Shown: one piece after another, positions 23,685 to 35,661 of the stretch
Numbering within the stretch: the first letter of the stretch is position 1
Layout of the letters: every line of letters starts with the position of its first letter
Source: Blepharisma stoltei
Taxonomy: Eukaryota; Ciliophora; Heterotrichea; Heterotrichida; Blepharismidae
Assembly: GCA_914767885.1 (NCBI GenBank)
Contig: CAJZBQ010000002.1
Coordinates: forward strand, 310,001 to 374,000
Length of the DNA stretch: 64,000 nt
Direction: 5' to 3'
The notes under the pieces: model-generated
What the model was told of the DNA's origin: nothing
Databases searched by the model: none
The model's input: only the letters and a program-made list of their open reading frames with translations
Translations under genes and position numbers: made by a program

Positions 23685-24076
23685 CTCCCCCCCCCCCTCC
23701 GTGAGCGAACAAAACCATTAGAAAAATCGCCATTTTTTGACCAAAAACCCACCCTCCGTGAGTGAACAAAAATTTTTTTAATAGAAAAAATTTTAATGGA
23801 AAAAAATTTTGATATATAAGTGATAATTAGTATAATGAAATCTAGAGCTAATTCTGTTTAATTTTAAACAAATTGCGTTTTAAAACATAAATTTTGCAAA
23901 TTAAATTAATATTTGCTTCCCAATTTTTGCAAATTAGGATTTTTTTTAAATTTCGAAAAAAATATTTTTTTTTATAAAATTTATATATAAATTTTTTTTA
24001 AAAAAAAAAAATTAACCCCCCTCCGTGAGCGAACAAAATTTTTTTGTTCGCTCACGGAGGGGGGGGGGGGGAGTTA
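23685..24076 (+). mobile_element. M1 MITE, 392 bp, intergenic
   Basis: An almost intact copy with TTA flanks (23682-23684, 24074-24076) and long C and G caps at either end. It lies 38 bp upstream of the HAD gene, so its presence does not disrupt coding sequence. Confidence 0.88.
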
Positions 24077-24113
24077 CCAGATTCTTTTAAAAAACAAAAA
24101 TAAAAACCCATCC

Positions 24114-24746
24114 ATGAACAAGCAAATTATTTTAAACTCTCAAGGTAGAGGAGGGAGCAAGCTCTTGCTCATCTTTAACTTAGAAGGAGCCTTGTGCAAG
24201 CGGATATATTCAGCCCCTGCAAGCATAACAAATACAGATCCAAGTCCAAAGCTGCTTTTAAGAAATGATTTAGATGGGTTTTTGAGGTGAATGTTCATAA
24301 AAAACAAAATCTTTTTTAAAGTTGGTGTCTGGACTGATACCACCTCAGAAGCTACTGAAAGCCTCGTAGGGACTGTTTTTGGAAGATTTTCTGGAGGTCT
24401 GCTGTTCAAATATGCATCGCCAGCTGAGCAAGGACTAAAAGACTTGCAAAGAGTGTGGTACAACTATCCGATGTTCAACGATACTACCACGGTCTATATA
24501 GACTATAAAGATTCCGTCGTCCAGAAAAAAAATCAATTACTTCTCAAAGAATTTGACGACGACAAAACCTTATATATGCTTCAGGACTATTTTAGGTTCT
24601 TTTCTTATCAATATCATTTTAAGAAAATTCACTCACTTACAGATTTCATGATAAAAACTCCTTTTATTATGTTTATGAACGAGTCTGACAAAAAAGCTCC
24701 AGAAAATTATACAGAAAATTCTAAATTTAGGAACTTTACTTTATAA
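24114..24746 (+). CDS. FCP1/NIF-like HAD-fold protein, degenerate active site
   Basis: 210 aa; the start ATG at 24114 is upstream of an in-frame TGA (Trp in FLRWMFIKNK) that would hide it in a standard-code search. Features of the FCP1/NIF domain are LLLIFNLEGALC at the place of DLDGTL, VGVWTDTTSEATESLV, and TTVYIDYKDSVVQKK. The two catalytic Asp of DxDxT are Asn and Glu in NLEGA, so catalysis is unlikely. Relatives dephosphorylate RNA polymerase II or act in TIM50 as non-enzymatic parts. A TIM50-like role is possible, though no import signal or TM is clear. Confidence 0.7.
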
Positions 24747-24785
24747 TCTCTTTAGCTAATATTTAAATGGACTGAAAATTTAACA

Positions 24786-25742
24786 ATGGAAAGAAGCAAG
24801 ATTATGTTAAACCCAGAAGCTCGGATTCTTCAGCTGAATAAGACTGCTATGGGTTTATTAGGTAATGATAAAAATGCTCTTAAATATTTACAAAAAGCAG
24901 AAAAAATTCTCCTTGATGGCGATGCTCCAGAAATTTTAAAAATGAGCAACAGACTGAGATTGATGGCAACTACTTATAATAATTATGGATGCTACTACAA
25001 AACAATGAAGCAGCCAAATGCAGCTTTGTATTATCTTAAAAAAACTCTAAAACTTGAAGCCCAAGCATTTGCAGATCCTGTTGCTATAGCATCTACCCAG
25101 CTTAACATCTGTGCCATCTATTCTCAATTAGGAAAGCACGATATCGCTATAAGTTATGCAAAACAATCATTGAATTTGCTTTCAAAATTTGAAGAGTCTG
25201 ATGAAATTTTCCCTGAAAATTCTTATTCAACGCTCGCAGTTTGCTATTTTAATATAGGGGCTGAGCTTGAATTTATGAGGAGATTTGATGATGCTATAAA
25301 GTATTATCAGAGCGGCTATAGGATCGCAATTTCTCATCTTGGGGCTTCTCATGAGCTGACTAGGAGATTATATTCTTCAATGAGTCAGTTAGGAGAAAAA
25401 AACGAAACTTTAATCAGATTGAAATCGCAGAGACAAGTCCAAAGATCGCTTGGAAGAATTTCTCATATCGAAATCAGGGCGAAGTCTGCAATAAAAGAGA
25501 GGATGGATACGACTATGAGTGTTGCTCCAAAAGAAAAAAGATTAAGAATACATACAGCTAACAGCAGGCCAAGATCAAAAAGCCACCCAAAAAGAAATTT
25601 AAATAAAAGCTGTAGCATTGACTCAAGAGCTTATACACTAGCAAGCACCCCCCATTTGGACTCAAAAACCCCTGAACTCGAGTATGAGAAATTAAAGCAA
25701 TATCTCAACTCCTCAAAATATCTTAACAGCAGCATTGTATAA
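24786..25742 (+). CDS. TPR-repeat protein
   Basis: 318 aa without inserts. The N-terminal two thirds contain TPR units: NDKNALKYLQKAEKIL, TYNNYGCYYKTMKQPNAALY, TQLNICAIYSQLGKHDIAIS and CYFNIGAELEFMRRFDDAIK. The C-terminal third is basic and Ser-rich (NSRPRSKSHPKRNLNKS). TPRs form protein-binding surfaces; no partner can be named. It is 39 bp downstream of the HAD gene on the same strand. Confidence 0.88.
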   Translation: MERSKIMLNPEARILQLNKTAMGLLGNDKNALKYLQKAEKILLDGDAPEILKMSNRLRLMATTYNNYGCYYKTMKQPNAALYYLKKTLKLEAQAFADPVAIASTQLNICAIYSQLGKHDIAISYAKQSLNLLSKFEESDEIFPENSYSTLAVCYFNIGAELEFMRRFDDAIKYYQSGYRIAISHLGASHELTRRLYSSMSQLGEKNETLIRLKSQRQVQRSLGRISHIEIRAKSAIKERMDTTMSVAPKEKRLRIHTANSRPRSKSHPKRNLNKSCSIDSRAYTLASTPHLDSKTPELEYEKLKQYLNSSKYLNSSIV

Positions 25743-25796
25743 GTGTATATTTAATCACCATATTTTTAAATAAGTTTCAGTAGAACAAATAAACTA

Positions 25797-28700
25797 ATGA
25801 ATCAAACTTTTTCTGAAGGAACACTATTATATATATCAAAATCGCCAGCCCATCAGCAAGCATCCTCATTAGTCGAAACCCCAAAATCAAAAAATATAAT
25901 TTACAACTATTTAACAAAAGGTCATACAAAATTTCAACTTAGAAACACCCCTGATTTGAGAAATATCCCTGTTTCACAGGTAAAAAGGAAACTAAAGGAT
26001 CCTAAAGACATTGTAAGAGAAAATATTACAGCAGATATTGATGAGGAAGCAAACATAGTAAGGCATCGAACAAACTTGGTTAAGTCTCGTATTAATCATG
26101 ATATAACCCGACAAAGGCTGAAGTTTTTAAGACCGCCTTCAGAGATGTTTGACCCACCGCTTAATACAACAACTATAGAAGGACAAAATTCAATGGATGA
26201 CCTCCAAAAAGAACTTTATGTCTCAATTGGCACCATAGAGCCAGAGTCTTTATTTAAAATGCCGACAGATTTAAAGGAACTGAAAATACAAATCAAGCCT
26301 GGAGACCTTTTACTGAATTTAGAAGAGTCAATTGATGCTTTGGAAGTAATGGGAGACGAAGAAATACCAAAAGAGTTTATTTTGAATGGAATTTCAAAAA
26401 AATCATACAAAAATACTCTTCCTAAACTAGGAGGCCCTTCTAGCAGAAAAGACGTAGAATTGTTAGGAGAATGGCTTGATACAATGCTGACTCCCCCCCC
26501 CCTCCGTGAGTGAACAAAAACATTTAGAAAAATCCCTATTTTTTGCCCAAAAACCCACCCTCCGTGAACAAAAATTTTTTTAATAGAAAAATTTTTTATG
26601 GAAAAAAATTTTGATATATAAATGATAATTAGTATAATGAAATCTAGAGCTAATTCTGTTTAATTTTGAACGAATTGGTTTTTAAAACATAAATTTTATA
26701 AATTAAATTAATACTTGCTTTCCAATTTTCGCGAATTAGGATTTTTTGAATTTCGAAAAAAAAATATTTTATAAAATTTATATATAAATTTTTTAAAAAA
26801 AAAAAAAATTAACCTCCGTAAGTGAACAAAAATTTTTTTGTTCACTCACGGAGGGGGGGGAGTGAGGAAAATTTACGAGGATAAAAACCAAAACCCAGCA
26901 GAAATGTTTGAAAATACACAAATTGTATACACGATCTGTTTAAAAGAGCTGATTAGGCAGGTAAGCATGCACTGTATACAGAGAGGAGAACTGATCGAAA
27001 GAGTGTGAAAAGTTTATTTTTCTCTTATGCTGAAGGCAATTAGAATTTACCAAACATCAAAAATCCAATATCATAACAAATCTCTTACTCCCCCCCCCTC
27101 CGTGAGTGAACAAAACCATTAGAAAAATCCCTATTTTTTGCCCAAAAACCCACCCTTCGTGAACAAAAATTTTTTTAATAGAAAAATTTTTTATGGAAAA
27201 AAAATTTGATATATAAATGATAAATTATTATAATGAAATCTAGAGCTAATTCTGTTTATTTTTAAACGAATTGCTTTTTGAAACATAAATTTTGCAAATT
27301 GAATTAATATTTGCTTTCAAATTTTTGCGAATTAGGATTTTTTTAAATTTCGAAAAAAATATTTTTTATAATATTTTAAATATAAATTTTTTAAAAAACA
27401 AAAATTAATCCCCCTCCGTGAGTGAACAAAATTTTTTTGTTCACTCACGGAGGGGGGGGGGGGAGTTAATGCCATTAAAAGCAGCCAAAAAAAATTTATC
27501 CAAAAAAATAATGACTTGACTGGGCAGTTGCAATTTCTGCATAATGAGCTTGATGAAGCAAAAAAAGAAATTGAGGACCAAAGGAAAATAATAGAAAAAA
27601 TGACTTTCAAAGAAAAAAAGTACAAAAATAGGATAAAGATATTGCAAGCCCAATATGAGAAAAATAAAGTCAGATTACTGAGGTTGGAAGACACAAATAA
27701 AAATTTAAATTATCTTATTGATCAAGTCCTTGAAGACTTAATCTCATCTCTTTAGTAAATTGATTTTTAGAAAGTTCCTATTGGAAATAAATTGGATTTT
27801 CATTATAAGTTTATATTTTATTAGGCAAGCTGCTTAAAATTTGATATAATAACCAAGAAATTTCATTATAATAATTACCATTTTTTATCATAAAAAAATT
27901 TATTTGCACAAACATTCCAAAAATTTTTCTAGCTCATAGAGTGGAAGGGTTAGAAACTGAAGCTCCTGGGATTAAAAAAGTGCAATATAAAAATAAAATA
28001 CGATTCAGAGAGCTAAGCAAGCTGATTTTAAGTGATCCACTGCTTCAAGCGCTAGGAGAAATAAAAGAAGAAGAGGTCGGCAAAACTACTACTGACGAAA
28101 TTGAGCTTGAAAACAAAGTATTCATGCAAGAGCTTCAAGACAGAATGGAAGAAACTGCTGAAGAAATGAAAGACATTGCAGTCGACACATCCGATTTTTT
28201 TACTTTTGTTCCCAAAGATTCTCAAACTGATTATGAAGACTTCCCTATCCCGCTCGTAGACATTGACAAAGTCTCACAAAACAACCATTTACTCAAAGAA
28301 GCAGAACAACTTCTTATAAGTTTAAACACAGCCGAAGCAGAAGATTCCCCAGCACAAGCAAATGACTGGTTTCAAGACAAAATAGGCGAAGATTCAGACG
28401 AAGAAATAGACGAGTTATTTGACTATGCCAACAAAAGAGCTGAAAAAGTCATTGAAATTGATGATGATTTTGTGGAATTATTATGAGACGAAACAAGTTT
28501 AGAAAAAGCACGAGAATTACTAAAAAATAAATTTATCTCAAATCAAGGTGAAACTCAGCAGATATTGAAAAGTGTCATGACGAAATATATGTCTAATCAT
28601 CAATTTACCAAAAGCCTGCAAGAAACTATGAAAAAACTGAAAATAAAGCTGTTTCAGAAAATCAAAAGAGAAAGGCAGCTAGAAGAAGAAATAAAAATTC

Positions 28701-30199
28701 TCCAAAATGCGGAGGATGATACAGATGAGACTCCAAAAATAATAAGACCTGCAAGGAAACGTAGAAGCACACAGCTGTTGAAAGCACCGCCTCCTAGATT
28801 TATGCAGAGGGCAACAAAGGTAAAAGAAGTTGTCGCGAAAAAGAATACTGAAGCAAAAGAATTTAGCCTTGGCAATAAAGTGGTTTTATTTAAAAAAGAT
28901 GATCTCTCTCCAGCTACCAAGATATTTGAAAAAATTGTCCAGGGCAAGCTAAAAATAAAAGTCACTGTTACCAAAAAGAGCTTAGCCAAGCAGCTTTCTA
29001 TTATAATTGCAGATTACAGGACTCAAAGCAAAGAAAGTACAGCTGTTAGAACTCAGGATTTATATTTATTTTTATATGATTATTTTACGACTAAGCATGG
29101 ACTTAAAGGAGTGGCTGAAAGAAAATTTGTCCAGCTAGTGATGGCTTGTGAAAGGCATAAAGACAACCCTCATATAAATTTATTTGCAAGATTTCTAGGT
29201 ATTTTTGATCCTTTAACAATTGAGGATTTCAGGTTTTATATTGAGGTTTTAGAAGCATTGTATGGGAATAAATTGGGCTCTGATATTATTAATGATATTG
29301 AAGAACAAGTCCCGACAGTCAAATGTATTGATACGCTATATATAATTTTTTATAATAGACTTGAAGAAAATGAGCTGAATAATATCAAACTTGAGCTTTT
29401 AAGTATGGCAAAGCCTTGCCCAAAAGGAATTTATCCAGCTGGAGTAATAGAAAGAGCTGATTTTATTTTATTTTTGATTAAAAAATTCCAAGATTTCTTG
29501 GCGCTAAGGAGAAATTATGTAGAAGATCTGTTTAATGCAGCTGATTTAAATGGAGACGGCTACTTGCAGTTTGCAGAATTTGACTTAGTTTATCGAAATA
29601 TTGAGTATAGAAATTATGATCTTGCTTCATCTAAAGAATATTTTGAGTCTTACTCTGACTTGATTGCAGAAGAAGGAGGGAAAAATGCATCAGCCATTTC
29701 ATATTACAGATTCAGCATTTTATCCCTTGAAAAAAGCTTGTTTTTTATTGAAATTCAAGAAGAGTTTTTAAATGTAACTCACGAAAAAGGCATAATTGGC
29801 CATCTTGACCAGTTGAGAGGAAATGCAGATTTTATAACAAATCAAATGCTTTGGAGACTGAAAAAGTGCAATAAAATTTCTGATGTTTTTGAAGGGATTA
29901 TTAATACATTGAATTCGAAATTAAAGGAAACTGATAAGCCGAGGCCTGTTTATATTGCGTTTAGACTTATGGAAGAAGAAACAAAGAGGCTGTTAATACA
30001 GTCAATTGCGAGCTCAATGCTACCTGCTGTATCTGATTTAATTAACTTGTCAAATGAAGCTCTGAATGATAAACGAAATAAGAAGGAAGAGATGCTTAGT
30101 TTAGGCTCTGGGAAATCATTTTCGAAGAAAGACTACAGCAATAAGCAGAGTGAAAGAATTAATGAATCAGATGAGGAATGGGAGGAAGATGGTGAATAA
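25797..30199 (+). CDS. Axonemal dynein light-chain-domain protein (AXDND1-like)
   Basis: About 1151 aa after removing three inserts (375, 381, 191 bp). The segment assembled across the two M1 copies (ENTQIVYTICLKELIRQVSM, HCIQRGELIERVWKVYFSLM) matches the axonemal dynein light-chain domain pattern of p28/AXDND1, followed by coiled coil (FLHNELDEAKKEIEDQRKII). Later come acidic regions, a basic linker and a globular C-terminal half with an EF-hand-like loop DLNGDGYLQFAEF. Trp codons at TGA lie in ERVWKVY and ELLWDETS. It is probably a ciliary or flagellar structural protein. Whether the part from 27932 belongs to the same gene rests on frame continuity (LEDLAHRVEGLE). Confidence 0.72.
26491..26865 (+). 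mobile_element. M1 MITE, 375 bp, in AXDND1-like gene
   Basis: Flanked by TGA (26488-26490, 26863-26865), not TA. Excision joins LDTMLRKIYEDKNQ in frame. The copy has the usual cap, repeated motif and terminal hairpin. Confidence 0.88.
27088..27468 (+). mobile_element. M1 MITE, 381 bp, in AXDND1-like gene
   Basis: Flanked by TTA (27085-27087, 27466-27468). Excision gives YHNKSLNAIKSSQ in frame. It lies 222 bp from the previous M1 and in the same orientation. Confidence 0.88.
27741..27931. mobile_element. IES, 191 bp, decayed M1-like
   Basis: Flanked by TA (27739-27740, 27930-27931). It contains AGAAATTTCATTATAATAAT and other remnants of the M1 body in reverse orientation. Excision gives VLEDLAHRVEGLE. 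Confidence 0.6.
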
Positions 30200-30313
30200 T
30201 TTATATGAAAAGCTCTAAAATACATGTAATGGTTATATTATATTAAAATTAATAATTTTAATCAAAAAATTTTGAATTATTGATAACTATAAAAATTTTC
30301 TTTAAAATGCTAA

Positions 30314-30692
30314 CTCCCCCCCCTCCGTGAGTGAACAAAACCATTAGAAAAATCCCTATTTTTTGCCCAAAAACCCACCCTCCGTGAACAAAAATTTTTT
30401 TAATAGAAAAATGTTTTATGGAAAAAAATTTTGATATATAAGTGATAATTAGTATAATGAAATCTAGAGCTAATAATGTTTAATTTTAAACGAATTGGTT
30501 TTTAAAACATAAATTTTATAAATTAAATTAATATTTGCTTTCAAATTTTCGCGAATTAGGATTTTTTTAAATTTCGAAAAAAAATATTTTTTATAAAATT
30601 TAAATATAAAATTTTTTTAAAAAAAAAAAATTAACAACCCCTCCGTGAGTGAACAAAATTTTTTTGTTCACTCACGGAGGGGGGGGGATTAA
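30314..30692 (+). mobile_element. M1 MITE, 379 bp, intergenic
   Basis: Flanked by TAA (30311-30313, 30690-30692), between the AXDND1-like and myotubularin genes. Structure is intact. Confidence 0.87.
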
Positions 30693-30911
30693 GTCTTATG
30701 TGAAAGGCGAAATAAATGCATATTCACCTTAAGTTCTATGCCAATTGCCAATTTATTATATTTAATATTCAGATATAAATAGAAAGGGATCATTTTCAAT
30801 ACCAGTTAAAACCACAAACTTGAGATTAATCCTAAATCTTCTGCTTAATATTATTTTCTCACTCCTTTTTCAATTTAATAATAATAGTTGCATTTGATGC
30901 GCACAATGAAA

Positions 30912-31287
30912 TAATAAAATGGCTTCATCGGATAAGTTCAGTCGGAGAGCTTTTCCATAATCGCAATATTTTGTTATTATTTCGTTCCGTTTTCCCAGTG
31001 AGCTTTAGTCCAGCTATTTCGGGAAAGTCTTAGCTTATAGGCTAGAAAGATATATAGGGTTTTGCAGCTGACACTTCCAAAGAGAGAAACTGGAGTTACG
31101 TAAGGAGTTAGTGTAGCCCGCCTGTGAGGCTTGAAGGTTGGACAGGAAGCCAGCGGCATCGTGTAAAGCTTAGCGATGGCTGGTATAAAGAGCATTGGTG
31201 AAGATGGCTGGTTCCAGTTCAAATTTAAAAGGGTGGGCCCATGCCTAAATCATCCTGCAGGATCTAAGTAAGACTCTCACAATGAAA
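30912..31287 (+). mobile_element. S1 retroposon-like insert at start of myotubularin gene
   Basis: A 376-bp insert flanked by CACAATGAAA (30902-30911, 31278-31287). The duplicated target contains the start ATG. It begins AATAAAATGGCTTC and has the S1 3' module AAGATGGCTGGTTCC and AAAGGGTGGGC. Confidence 0.82.
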
Positions 31288-33590
31288 GATATTGATCTTC
31301 AGTCAGCAGATAACGATCCTCTCCGAGCTCAAATTTTTCCAATCGATACAGAAAGTATTTCAAATGCTCAATCTTCATCTCTTGATTCCGGACCAGAAGG
31401 GTCTCCTCCTACCTCTAACTTCACTTTTCTTTCTGGTGAACGATCAATTCTCTATCACTCCAACCGATCAAGCAATACCAGCTTACAGTGTATAATTGTT
31501 ATTAACCCACAATGCGTCATACTAGGCCAAATGTGTGTGACGAATTTTAGGGTAAAAATAATTTAGATTATAATTGAGCCCTTAGAGGCTTCTTGATGTT
31601 ACGAAAACAAATACCGTATGGAATATTTCGAAATCCCTTTAATGATGATACAAAGACTCGAAAGGCCTTCTGATAAAAACTATTGCATGCTCGACATCAG
31701 CACAAAAGATGGGAGAAATATTAGGATTGGTGTTACTCATCAAGCCCAGCATGAATTTAACCTTTTTACTGTGCTGTATTCGTACACCTTTCCACAAACG
31801 CTTGTCAGTAGGTTCGCTTTTCTGCATAGAGACAATGGACCGGAAGATGGGTGGAAAATTTATAATTTTGTGAATGACTTTGCAAGAATTGGGATAAATC
31901 CGTCAAAGCCGGAATCTAAGTGAGCGTTTTTGGATAACTCGAACTGGGAATATTGTGAAACTTATCCACAGACTGTTGTAGTGCCGAAAGAGCTGAGTAG
32001 TAATGATATTAAAGCATCCGCGAATTTCAGAAGCAAAAATAGGTTTCCAGCATTAGCGTGGGCAAATTCTAGAAATGGGGCTACACTATGACGATGTAGC
32101 CAGCCGAAGACTGGGATAAGGACTTCAATTTCAAGGTGCTTAGAAGATGAAGTTTTCTTAACTCCCAACCTAGTAAAATATCTATTTTTGGAAAACTAGA
32201 AGCCTTTGTTAATGAACAAAAAATTTTATAATAATACAAATTATTTTTGTTTAAACTAATTTTAATATATAATTAATATTTCAATAATTAAATCTCAAAT
32301 AATTATATTTAACTTAAGACACTATGCATTATAAAAGATAAATTTTATTAAATTAGATTTTTCATCAAATATTTAGATAAAATATCCCTATTATGATTTT
32401 TTCTAAAAGAATATTAAATCCCTCCACTAGAAAAACAAAAAAATCTTGCTCGCTTACTAAGGGAAAGTAAGAATAATTTCAAAAAGCTCTGCCAGAGGAC
32501 AAGGCCTACACATCTTTGATGCTCGGCCATATATGAACGCTCATGCTCAAAGAGCGATAGGTGGAGGTGTCGAAAACACGTCATACTATGAAGCTACAGA
32601 ACTGCATTTCTTAGGAATTGATAACATACACATTATAAGGGAAAGTTGGCATGGAGCTTTAAATTCAAACTCAGTTAACCCATTTAAATATTTATCAGCG
32701 TTTGAAAAATCTGGATGATTAGAGCACATTTCTTTGCTTTTGCAAGGCTCAACTGCTATTACAGAAAGCCTTCAAAATGGGACATCAGCCCTTATACACT
32801 GCAGCGATGGCTGGGATAGGACTTCTCAGCTATGTTCAATAGTTCAGATATTGCAGGATCCTCATTACCGGACCATACGAGGGTTTGCACAGGTCATTGA
32901 AAAAGACTGGGTCAGCTTTGGTCATCAGTTTGATACCAGACTTGGTCATGCCAATCCTAACTCAAACGACGAAAAGCGATCTCCTATTTTTATCCAATTT
33001 TTAGACTGTATTTATCAGCTTGGCTGCCAGTTTCCCACACATTTTGAATTTAATAATAAATTTCTACACGATTTGGCTGAGTTTGCCCATTCTTGTAGAT
33101 TTGGCACTTTTATGTGTAATAATATGAAGGAAAGAGTAACAGTGAACTTAGAAAGCCGGTCAACTTCAGTTTGGACCTATGTATTCGCACATCTTGATAT
33201 GTACACCAACCCATATTATCAGCCAGGCCAAGAAGAAACGATAACTCCTTGCTTTTCTCCAAGGAGGCTACAAATATGGCATGAGCTGCTGTCACAGTGA
33301 CAGCCTGATTACTATTATCCTGTAGGGCTACTATTGGGCCCTTCAGATCATAAAGAGGCTTTGATGAAGTCTACGTATGAAGGAATGCAAATGTATAAGG
33401 AACTAATCCAGCAAAGAGACAAAGAAATTCAAGAACTTAAAAGTCAATTAGCAAAATTGCAAGGTATCCGAGACATCGTTAGCTTTTATATAATATTCAT
33501 AGTGGAAATAGAAATATTTAATTTATATTTAAATTGTTAGTTAATGCAGGAAGATATAAAGAAGCTGAGCACTTACCAGATATAGAATAA
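31282..33590 (+). CDS. Myotubularin-family phosphoinositide 3-phosphatase
   Basis: About 635 aa after removal of one 15-nt intron and two IESs (294 and 92 bp). Order: Ser-rich N-terminus, PH-GRAM domain (FRIIIEPLEASWCYENKYRM, EYFEIPLMMIQRLE), then the phosphatase domain with RFPALAWANSRNGATLWRCS, SSARGQGLHIFDARP and the catalytic loop HCSDGWDRTSQL (Cys and Arg of CX5R present), so it should be active. Substrates of the family are PI3P and PI(3,5)P2 on endosomes. A C-terminal coiled coil (ELIQQRDKEIQELKSQLAKL) resembles MTMR6-8. The last IES and the end GKEAEHLPDIE are inferred from frame. Confidence 0.92.
31552..31566 (+). other. 15-nt intron in myotubularin gene
   Basis: GTAAAAATAATTTAG between codons; it holds a TAG in frame if retained. 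Splicing gives TNFRIIIEPLEAS in the GRAM domain. Confidence 0.88.
32177..32470. other. IES, 294 bp, in myotubularin gene
   Basis: Flanked by AGTAA (32172-32176, 32466-32470). Excision gives TPNLVRIISKSSARGQG in frame. A worn hairpin near its right end (CCCTCCACTAGAAAAACAAA) suggests a very old M1-type element. Confidence 0.8.
33467..33558. other. Probable IES, 92 bp, at end of myotubularin gene
   Basis: Flanked by TA (33465-33466, 33557-33558). Excision gives LAKLQGKEAEHLPDIE and a whole codon count. Without excision the protein would end with a hydrophobic stretch at 33540. Confidence 0.55.
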
Positions 33591-33615
33591 ATAAGCTTTA
33601 AAATTAACCAAAAAA

Positions 33616-35595
33616 TTATCTGCCCTCTTGCTTTTCTTTTCTTCTGGGTGATTTTGCCCACTTATGATGGTGAATTTTAACGCAGACCTCACAGCCGTCT
33701 GCTTTTTCTTCAGCAAGCTTATTGAGTCTTTCTAAGCTTTCTCGGCTTTTAGATCTCCGTTTTTTCAGTTTTTCTTGAGAAGATTTAACCTCTTCATTTT
33801 TATACTCTTTATTTGGCATATCTTTATGCAAATCTCTGCTGCGGCTTTTCCCTATAAATTCTGGAGACTTGTTGGTTGACGGGGAATAGACCAAATCTTT
33901 GCTGATCCATTGGCTATCAAAGCTGCCGTCTAAAAGGTGGGTTTCCAAAACGTCTTGGGGAGTTTCTCTTTGGGCTAAATGATTTCGAGGACTCTGCTCA
34001 TTTTCATGTTTTTTAAAAGGGTTGGAAAAAATTTTTGCTTGGCTATTTTCTTCTTTGGATGATTGTTGCCAAGACTTCGAAGATGATGAGTAATGGTTAG
34101 CCATTTCAGCTAAATCAGGGGTTATACTATAAGATTTTGCCTGAGTCTTTGATTTATAGCTTGTAGATTTAAATGATGATTGAGGTCTGGAGATTTCTTT
34201 TTCTGGTTTTCTTTTCTTTCCTTTGCTCTTTTTTTCCTTCATAGTCTTAGAGTTGTTTAGGCTTTGCTTTTCTTTTGGATCATCTTTGGTATCCAATGAT
34301 TTATTTTTGGAATGAAATTGATTAGCGCTTGAGCTGACTTTGTGGCCAGGTTTATGCCAAATATCATGATTTGGTGCTAATTTATCTGAAAACTCCCCTT
34401 TATCTTCTTTATAGCCTGACCCCTACTTTGGATTGGGATTGACTGATCAGATGGGGAGTTGACAAGCGAAAGTTTTCTGGCGAATCAACTCCCCAGATTA
34501 CAATTCTCCAATAGCAAGAGGATTTGCCATCTGGGGAATTGACTTTACCAGCAAAAGTTGGTTCATCAACTCCCCATCTGACGTTTCCAGACCCGATCTA
34601 AAGCAGGGATAGGCTATATGACATTTATTTTCAAGCTCTTCTATTTTCTCTTCCAAAAATCTTATATATTTTCAGGAACTATCATGAGACTTTGCCATCG
34701 TCTCAATCTCCAAACATGTACCTGTTTGAAAATTTCTTACATTTTTTTCATACAGCTCTTGAAGCTCATGATATCTTGCTTTAGTTGATCTTAATTCCTC
34801 ATTCAAGCTTTTAATATAATTCCCATTATTACAATATGAGCAATTCTCAGTCGACTGAGTTTGCTCTTGGAAATTTCTGTTTAATTTCTCTTGGCTTCGT
34901 TTAATTTCTTGGATTTCCCTCCTTAAATTTTCATTTTCTTGCTTTAACGCATCTTGCTTTTTTAATAGTTCACTATTATAAAACTCAAGATTTTTCACCT
35001 TCATCGGCTCCAAGTCAGCTGATTTTTTTCCTTCCAAGATTTTTACCATTGACTTCAATTTTTCATTTTCCACTTCCAACTCTGAGTATTTTAATTTTTG
35101 GCTTTCCAATTCTCTCCTCAATATATCCACATGCTCTAATGTGCTTCTTCTATTTCTGAGCTCATCAATTTCTATTGTTAAATTTCTTAAATTCGCTCCC
35201 ATCAGTTTTAATTCTTCTTCAGCTTTCAGCCTTAGCATTCTTTCTTTGTGAAACGCTTCAATATATTTTTCAACGTTATCTTCAATTCGGTTATCTTTAC
35301 TATTGCTTTGATTAAGTATCAGAGTTTTTATTCTTTCAATATCAAGAGGTCGAGGTATTATATCAGGTTTATCAAAGAAATGAATCGCCTTAAGCAGGTC
35401 TTCAAAGTTTTTTAATATCCTCGCTTTGGTGTCTGGGGATTTATTCAGCCTACTTATATGCTGCTTCATAATTTCGCACTGCTCCTGATAAAGAGAATCC
35501 CCTAAAGGGCTATAGCTTGACAGCCCAGAAAGCCTATTTCTCATAGGAGACTCATAAGATTTCATTCGTGATTCCTTGAGAAGCTGCTCTGACAT
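33616..35595 (-). CDS. Coiled-coil protein, unknown function
   Basis: About 590 aa after removing a 207-bp insert. The N-terminus MSEQLLKESRMKSYESPMRN is Ser-rich. Residues about 95-320 form a long coiled coil (ELRNRRSTLEHVDILRRELE, KLKSMVKILEGKK, KKQDALKQENENLRREIQEI). It includes ENCSYCNNGNY and a TGA Trp in SHDSSWKYIRF. The C-terminal 230 residues are low-complexity, rich in Lys and Ser, ending CEVCVKIHHHKWAKSPRRK with a small Cys/His cluster. A cytoskeletal or basal-body role is possible, not shown. Confidence 0.78.
34412..34618. mobile_element. M6 TIR element, 207 bp
   Basis: Flanked by TA (34410-34411, 34617-34618). Outer inverted repeats TATAGCCTGACCCCTACTTT and AAAGCAGGGATAGGCTATA (imperfect); inner GGGGAGTTGA/TCAACTCCCC pairs occur twice, so it can fold on itself. 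Excision gives NKCHKEDKGEFSDK in frame. Confidence 0.83.
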
Positions 35596-35661
35596 TTAAA
35601 TTTAAAATGAATTTCCAAGAAATCAGGTTATTTTGCTTATACAAATATCTATTTCAATCTA

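Noticed and set aside
31195-31225. GGTTCCAGTTCAAATTT as a tRNA B-box
   Set aside because: No cloverleaf or acceptor stem could be drawn around it; at most a hint that S1 could be tRNA-derived.
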